This document shows positions 59,833 through 64,000 of a stretch of DNA of 64,000 nucleotides, piece after piece. The notes beneath the pieces are model-generated. The model made no database searches. It saw only the letters and a program-made list of their open reading frames with translations, and was not told where the DNA came from. Positions within the stretch are counted from its first letter, which is position 1; the number at the start of each line of letters is the position of its first letter. Source of the DNA: Hyphomicrobiales bacterium (GTDB lineage: Bacteria > Pseudomonadota > Alphaproteobacteria > Rhizobiales > Aestuariivirgaceae); the NCBI GenBank assembly GCA_016710435.1, contig JADJVV010000001.1, forward strand, positions 881,001 through 945,000, in the 5' to 3' direction. The position numbers and the translations under genes are program-made.

Positions 59833-61053
59833 CTAGCGAATGAGCGATTTGAGGGGCTGCGCGGGATCCGCCAGCACGTCTTTGGGCGGCTTCACGCCCT
59901 TGGCCATCATCATCTCGGCCATCTTGATGTCGCGCGAAATGGCATTGCCGGGGCCAATGCCACTTGCGCCCAGCAGCGTGCCGTCGGCCGCAAGGTGAAA
60001 TAGCACCAGCGCGTCGGGTGTGGTCTGCCGCGCCACGGTCTCGGTTGCGCCATCGGCCATGCCGGCAATCTGCAAGCCGAGTTCATACTGGTCGGACCAG
60101 AACCATGGCACAGCCACATTCTGCTTGGCTCCACCCAGCATGTTTTCCGCCGCCGTCGCCGCCTGGTCCTGGGCCGAACGCCAGGCCTCGAGGCGGATGC
60201 GGCGGTTGCCGTACTTGCCGTGAATGAAAGACGCGCAATCACCCGCCGCATAGATATCGGGATCGGAGGTCTGCATCTGCGCATCGCAGGCGATGCCGTT
60301 GTCGATGACAAGCCCCGCCTCCTTGGCCAGCGTCACCTCGGGTGCCGCACCGATGCCCGCGATGATCGTGTCGGCGGGCAGCACGCGGCCATCTGCCAGA
60401 TGCACGGCATCGGCGGTGAGATGCGCGATTCCCGTTCCCGTCAACATGGTCACACCCGCGGCCACATGGCGGTCGTGAACGATCCTGGCCACAGGCTCCG
60501 GCACGCCGCGCATCAGAATGCGCGGCTGCGCTTCGATCAGCGTCACGCTGCACCCCTTCTTCGCCGCCGACGAGGCAAGCTCCAGCCCGATGAATCCGCC
60601 ACCGATGATGACAACCGACTTGCCCGGCCTGAAGCGCTGCCGCAGCAGGATCATGTCTTCCTGGTTCCGCAACAGTAGCGCGTGCTCACCGCCTGGAATG
60701 GGCAGGCGGCGTGGCTTCGCCCCCGTGGCGATGAGCAGCTTGTCGTAGGGAAGGCGGCGCCCGTCGCTCAGCGTCACCTGCTTCGCCGCGCGGTCGATCG
60801 CCGTGGCAGCGACACCCTTGATGACGTCGGCCTTCAGGGATTGGGCGATGCCCTCGTCCAGCAGCCACACCGGTTCAGGGTCGGCATCGGCGAGGATGGA
60901 AGCCTTGGACAAGGGTGGCCTGTCGTAGGGCATCAGCGCTTCATCGCCGACCAGCGTGACGGCGCCCTCATAGTTGTTGGCGCGCAAATTGATGACAGCC
61001 CGGGCGCCGGCCATGCCGGCACCGATGATGACGATTCTGGAAATGGTGTTCAT
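59833..61053 (-). CDS. NAD(P)H:ferredoxin/rubredoxin reductase-type flavoprotein
   Basis: 406 residues. The FAD-binding motif IIGAGMAGARAVINLR is at 9-24, the NAD(P)H-binding motif VVIIGGGFIGLELASSA near 146-162, and the second FAD motif DIYAAGDCASF near 266-276. A C-terminal reductase domain (about 320-400, PWFWSDQYELGLQIAG) follows. This layout belongs to reductases feeding ferredoxin or rubredoxin partners of oxygenases (putidaredoxin-reductase type). No partner gene is adjacent. It probably shares a transcript with the dehydrogenase downstream. Confidence 0.9.
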   Translation of the reverse strand: MNTISRIVIIGAGMAGARAVINLRANNYEGAVTLVGDEALMPYDRPPLSKASILADADPEPVWLLDEGIAQSLKADVIKGVAATAIDRAAKQVTLSDGRRLPYDKLLIATGAKPRRLPIPGGEHALLLRNQEDMILLRQRFRPGKSVVIIGGGFIGLELASSAAKKGCSVTLIEAQPRILMRGVPEPVARIVHDRHVAAGVTMLTGTGIAHLTADAVHLADGRVLPADTIIAGIGAAPEVTLAKEAGLVIDNGIACDAQMQTSDPDIYAAGDCASFIHGKYGNRRIRLEAWRSAQDQAATAAENMLGGAKQNVAVPWFWSDQYELGLQIAGMADGATETVARQTTPDALVLFHLAADGTLLGASGIGPGNAISRDIKMAEMMMAKGVKPPKDVLADPAQPLKSLIR

Positions 61054-61228
61054 GCGCGGGTTCTATCAGCCAAAGCAAAACCGAGTTCAACGTCTTCCCT
61101 CACCCGGTCAGACCACGGGAGATGGAATTATTGTTCTTGATAATATTCTTATAGAACATAAATTCCACACGCTCGTCAAGCGCGGCTTTCTTCTCCCGGC
61201 TTCGGAAAGGCTTTGCTATGAAGGGCCG

Positions 61229-61813
61229 ATGACCGATCTTCTGGCATATGTGCTTCCCGTGGCGCTCGGCGTGGGGCTGGCGGCGGCGGCTGGCTTCCGT
61301 GTATTCCTGCCCCTGCTCCTGATGGGCCTCGCCGTGAAGGCGGGCTATCTGCCCGTCTCGCAGGATTTCAGCTGGGTCGCCTCGACGCCGGCACTCCTGA
61401 TGTTCGCCGTGGCGGCGGTAACCGAGATCATCGCCTATTATGTTCCCGTGCTCGACAACCTGCTGGATGGATTGGCAGGCCCGACAGCGGTGGGCGCCGG
61501 CATCGCCATTTCGGCCGCCGTCATGTCGGACTTTCCGCCCATGATGAAATGGACGCTCGCCATCATCGCGGGCGGCGGCGCTGCTGCGGCAACCCAGGGC
61601 GCCACCACCATCCTGCGTGGCGGCTCCACCGTCCTCACGGGGGGATTGGGCAATCATGTGCTGGCCACGGGCGAAATCATCGGTGCGATCGTCATGACGG
61701 TGCTGGCGATGCTTGCTCCCGTGCTGGCCGCCATCGCGGCCCTCGTTTTCATCGTCATCGCCTGGCGCATCATCCTGCGCCGCCGCAAGCGAAAGGCCAG
61801 CGCTCCGGTCTGA
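61229..61813 (+). CDS. DUF4126 membrane protein
   Basis: 194 residues from ATG 61229 (AAGG upstream). Hydrophobic throughout with about five membrane segments: LPVALGVGLAAAAGFRVFLP at the start, LLMFAVAAVTEIIAYYVPVL in the middle, and a final helix (about 160-185) followed by a basic tail RRRKRK that should be cytoplasmic. The DUF4126 pattern (AAGFRVFLPLL, YYVPVLDNLLD, GGST) is clear. The function of the family is unknown. It is 21 bp before the methyltransferase gene. Confidence 0.85.
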   Translation: MTDLLAYVLPVALGVGLAAAAGFRVFLPLLLMGLAVKAGYLPVSQDFSWVASTPALLMFAVAAVTEIIAYYVPVLDNLLDGLAGPTAVGAGIAISAAVMSDFPPMMKWTLAIIAGGGAAAATQGATTILRGGSTVLTGGLGNHVLATGEIIGAIVMTVLAMLAPVLAAIAALVFIVIAWRIILRRRKRKASAPV

Positions 61814-61834
61814 TGCCCGGATGCCATTCATCTG

Positions 61835-62971
61835 ATGACCGCCGAACCCTTCCCCATCTTTCTTGTGGCCATCCCCGGCCTCGAACAGGCCCTTGAAGCA
61901 GAGGCCCGCGCCGCGGGCTTTTCCGCTGTCTCGCGCGAAACCGGCGGCGTCACCGTTTCCGGCACATGGCCTGATGTCTGGCGCGCCAATCTGGAACTGC
62001 GCGGGGCAAGCCGTGTGCTCGCCCGCATCGGCAGCTTCCACGCCGCCCATCTCGCGCAACTGGACAAGCGCGCCCGCGCCTTTCCGTGGAAGACCGTCTT
62101 GCGCCGCGGCGTCCCCGTCGCGGTTGAGGCCACCTGCCGCAAGTCGAAGATCTATCACAGCGGCGCCGCCGCCCAGCGCATCGCCACCGCCATCGCGGAG
62201 GAAGGCGGCGCGCCCATCACGGAAGATGCGGTGATCGTGGTGAAGGCGCGGATCGAAAAGGACCTGTGCACGATCAGCATCGACACGTCGGGCGGGCTGC
62301 TGCACAAACGCGGCTCGAAGCAGGCCATGGCCAAGGCGCCGCTGCGCGAAACCATGGCCGCACTGCTGTTGCGGGAATGCGGATACGCAGGCCGCGAACC
62401 CGTGCTTGATCCCATGTGCGGCTCGGGGACCTTTGTCATCGAGGCCGCGGAATGGGCACTGGGATTGAAGCCCGGGCGCAATCGCGCCTTCGCCTTCGAG
62501 CACCTCGCCACTTTCGATGCCGCGCGCTTCCAGTCATTGAAGGATAGTCCGCTCCTTCACAGCGGTGAACCCCCGCGCTTCACCGGCTCCGACCGTGATG
62601 CCGGCGCCGTCCGTGCGTCCGCCGAAAATGCCGCCCGCGCCGGCGTGGCCGATGTCACATCCTTCACCTGCAGGCCCGTGAGCGAGGTGATGCGCCCCGA
62701 TGGTCCGCCCGGACTGGTGATGATCAATCCACCCTATGGATTGCGCATCGGCGACAAGGCCCCGCTCCTCGATCTCTATGCAACGCTGGGCCGCGTGCTG
62801 CGCGAACGCTTCGGCGGCTGGCGTGTCGGCCTTTTCACAACTGACGCCACACTGGCGCGTGCCACCGGTCTTCCCTTTCGCGGCAAGCCAATCACCGTCC
62901 TGCATGGCGGCTTGCGCGTTCACCTGTGGAAGACCGCCACCCTTCCGGAAGCGCCGTCAGCGGCAGGATGA
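61835..62971 (+). CDS. RlmL/YcbY-type 23S rRNA (guanine-N2) methyltransferase
   Basis: A 378-residue cytoplasmic SAM-dependent enzyme. The N-terminal ferredoxin-like/THUMP region (about 1-160) includes GLEQALEAEARAAGFSAVSR. The methyltransferase domain shows the entry motif REPVLDPMCGSGTFVIEAA (about 188-206), TGSDRDAGAVRASAENAARA near 250, and the catalytic NPPYG near 294. This set is typical of the RlmL N-terminal module and related THUMP-type methyltransferases that modify G in rRNA or tRNA. It lacks the RlmK-type C-terminal half. It converges on the lipase with a 15-bp overlap. Confidence 0.88.
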   Translation: MTAEPFPIFLVAIPGLEQALEAEARAAGFSAVSRETGGVTVSGTWPDVWRANLELRGASRVLARIGSFHAAHLAQLDKRARAFPWKTVLRRGVPVAVEATCRKSKIYHSGAAAQRIATAIAEEGGAPITEDAVIVVKARIEKDLCTISIDTSGGLLHKRGSKQAMAKAPLRETMAALLLRECGYAGREPVLDPMCGSGTFVIEAAEWALGLKPGRNRAFAFEHLATFDAARFQSLKDSPLLHSGEPPRFTGSDRDAGAVRASAENAARAGVADVTSFTCRPVSEVMRPDGPPGLVMINPPYGLRIGDKAPLLDLYATLGRVLRERFGGWRVGLFTTDATLARATGLPFRGKPITVLHGGLRVHLWKTATLPEAPSAAG

Positions 62972-64000
62972 CGGCGCGGGCAGTCCTGCGAAGCGGTCGG
63001 CAATCCACGAGACGGCGGTGGCAACGCCGAACTGCGGCGCCGTGGTGTGGCCGCGGCCGGCCAGCGATACATATTTGACCTTGGCGCCTGCGCGGCAACT
63101 GGCGCGGAAGGTATCGATCGTCACCTGCGGCCGCACGATGTCATCGCGGTCGCCCTGGATGATGAGGGCGGGCGTGCCGGTACTCAACACGGTCAGGCTG
63201 TTGTCGCTGAGTGCGGAACTCCATCCCTTCACCGTCCCCGGATCATAGAGCAGGAACTGCTTGCCGAGTTTTTTCTGTGCCTTCAGCACGCCCACCTGCC
63301 CTGACACCGTGTCGATGCACAATCCATTGATGGCCAGCACTGCCGACAGCGAATTGCCATCGGCGATGGTGCGAAGCGACAGCCCGTATTTCACCGCCCA
63401 GGACTGCAGCGTGAAAGCCGCCAGCACGCGGCCCTCGACTGATCCGATATTGGCGAGGAGGAGCCGCCGCAAATCCGTCGGCGGTGCAATCGTCGCCACG
63501 CCCTTGATGTTGAAGGCCGGTGCGTACCGCTCAGCCAGAAGCGAAGCAAACAGCGCCGCATGCCCACCCTGAGAATAGCCCCACAGCATCACGTCCCGGC
63601 CCGTGCCGGTGTTGGGCAGTTGCTGCATCGCTTTCACCGCATCGAGCAGCGCATAGGCCTGTCCCTTTCCGACGAGGTAGCCTGTGGGACCCGGCGTACC
63701 GAGACCCGGATAATCCGTCGCCACCACGGCATAGCCGAGACTGACGAACTCATTGACGCCGAGGATGGTCTTGTGCGGCAGCGGCGTGAGTGTCGGCGCG
63801 CAGGCCCGCTGCGTTCCCGTCGTCGGGTGCGCCCAGGCCACGATCTTGCGCGGCCCCGCCTGCTTCTGCGGCACGGTGGAAATCACCACCATGCCGGAAC
63901 TCACCAGCGGCCGCCCCGCATAGTCGCGCGTGCTATAGAGGATACGCCACGCCCGGGCCCGGTAGAGGGGAGGCAATGTGAAAATCTCGGATTTCAGCAA
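62957..64000 (-). CDS. Secretory lipase-family alpha/beta-hydrolase (5' end beyond window)
   Basis: 347 residues visible; the true start probably lies beyond the window, since no good start or signal peptide is seen. Catalytic elbow WGYSQGGHAALF near 142-153 holds the nucleophile Ser, a conserved ATDYPGLGTPG near 95, the acid in IIQGDRDDIVRP near 280, and the His in AGRGHTT near 312. The pattern is that of the secretory lipase (LIP) family, which hydrolyses triacylglycerols or esters outside the cell. It is rich in aliphatic residues and ends two residues after a Cys. Confidence 0.85.
   Translation of the reverse strand: MLKSEIFTLPPLYRARAWRILYSTRDYAGRPLVSSGMVVISTVPQKQAGPRKIVAWAHPTTGTQRACAPTLTPLPHKTILGVNEFVSLGYAVVATDYPGLGTPGPTGYLVGKGQAYALLDAVKAMQQLPNTGTGRDVMLWGYSQGGHAALFASLLAERYAPAFNIKGVATIAPPTDLRRLLLANIGSVEGRVLAAFTLQSWAVKYGLSLRTIADGNSLSAVLAINGLCIDTVSGQVGVLKAQKKLGKQFLLYDPGTVKGWSSALSDNSLTVLSTGTPALIIQGDRDDIVRPQVTIDTFRASCRAGAKVKYVSLAGRGHTTAPQFGVATAVSWIADRFAGLPAPSSCR

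Noticed and set aside
61100..62503. 467-codon minus-strand open frame
   Set aside because: Antisense to the DUF4126 and RlmL-type genes, with no domain features.

Overview
The window reads as a high-GC alphaproteobacterial chromosome, most likely Hyphomicrobiales (Rhizobiales). Evidence: inositol-type catabolism genes with an RpiR regulator, polyol/polyamine-type ABC transport, a trb-type conjugation cluster followed by the DUF2274/DUF736 pair typical of alphaproteobacterial mobile elements, a perfect EcfG general-stress promoter, and an initiator tRNA.

1-17.2 kb: a catabolic region. It holds an ABC importer (two permeases, ATPase, Tat-exported binding protein), a divergent DeoR regulator with a class II aldolase, three Gfo/Idh/MocA dehydrogenases, IolD, an RpiR regulator, an aldehyde dehydrogenase, a D-2-hydroxyacid dehydrogenase, an IolI-like isomerase, an aldo/keto reductase and a cupin. 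Together they look able to import and oxidise a cyclitol or related sugar. iolB, iolC and iolE are not seen here.

17.2-18.7 kb: a scar of mobile DNA, with a decayed fragment of tRNA-fMet, a small membrane protein, a broken tyrosine integrase and an IS3-type transposase remnant.

18.8-25.4 kb: surface/stress genes. These are a beta-propeller glycosidase-like protein, a glycosyltransferase-UDP-galactopyranose mutase fusion behind an EcfG-type promoter, a family-1-like glycosidase, and a Mn-catalase/DUF892 double ferritin-like fusion.

25.5-35.1 kb: a LapA/LapC/LapG-type surface-adhesin locus, with a lipoprotein, a HlyD-type adaptor, a LapG-like cysteine protease and the C-terminal part of a giant VCBS/RTX adhesin. 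The adhesin has about 10.6 near-identical 408-bp repeats, is interrupted by many small indels and ends abruptly inside a repeat at about 35096.

35.1-51.0 kb: an AT-richer accessory stretch (an unrecognised 604-residue protein and a DUF2235 hydrolase), followed by traG and a compact trbBCDEJLFGI mating-pair cluster. No relaxase is visible.

51.0-58.0 kb: regulatory and defence genes. There is a frameshifted Xre gene with a palindromic operator, an Xre/ImmA pair, a DUF2188 protein, and a complete HORMA/TRIP13-regulated CBASS operon (TRIP13-like ATPase, small accessory protein, HORMA protein, CD-NTase and a Cap4 nuclease-SAVED effector). This is the strongest system in the window.

58.4-64 kb: core chromosome again, with an intact tRNA-fMet gene with promoter and terminator, an inositol 2-dehydrogenase-like gene, a ferredoxin-reductase-type flavoprotein, a DUF4126 membrane protein, an RlmL-type methyltransferase and a secretory lipase running off the end.
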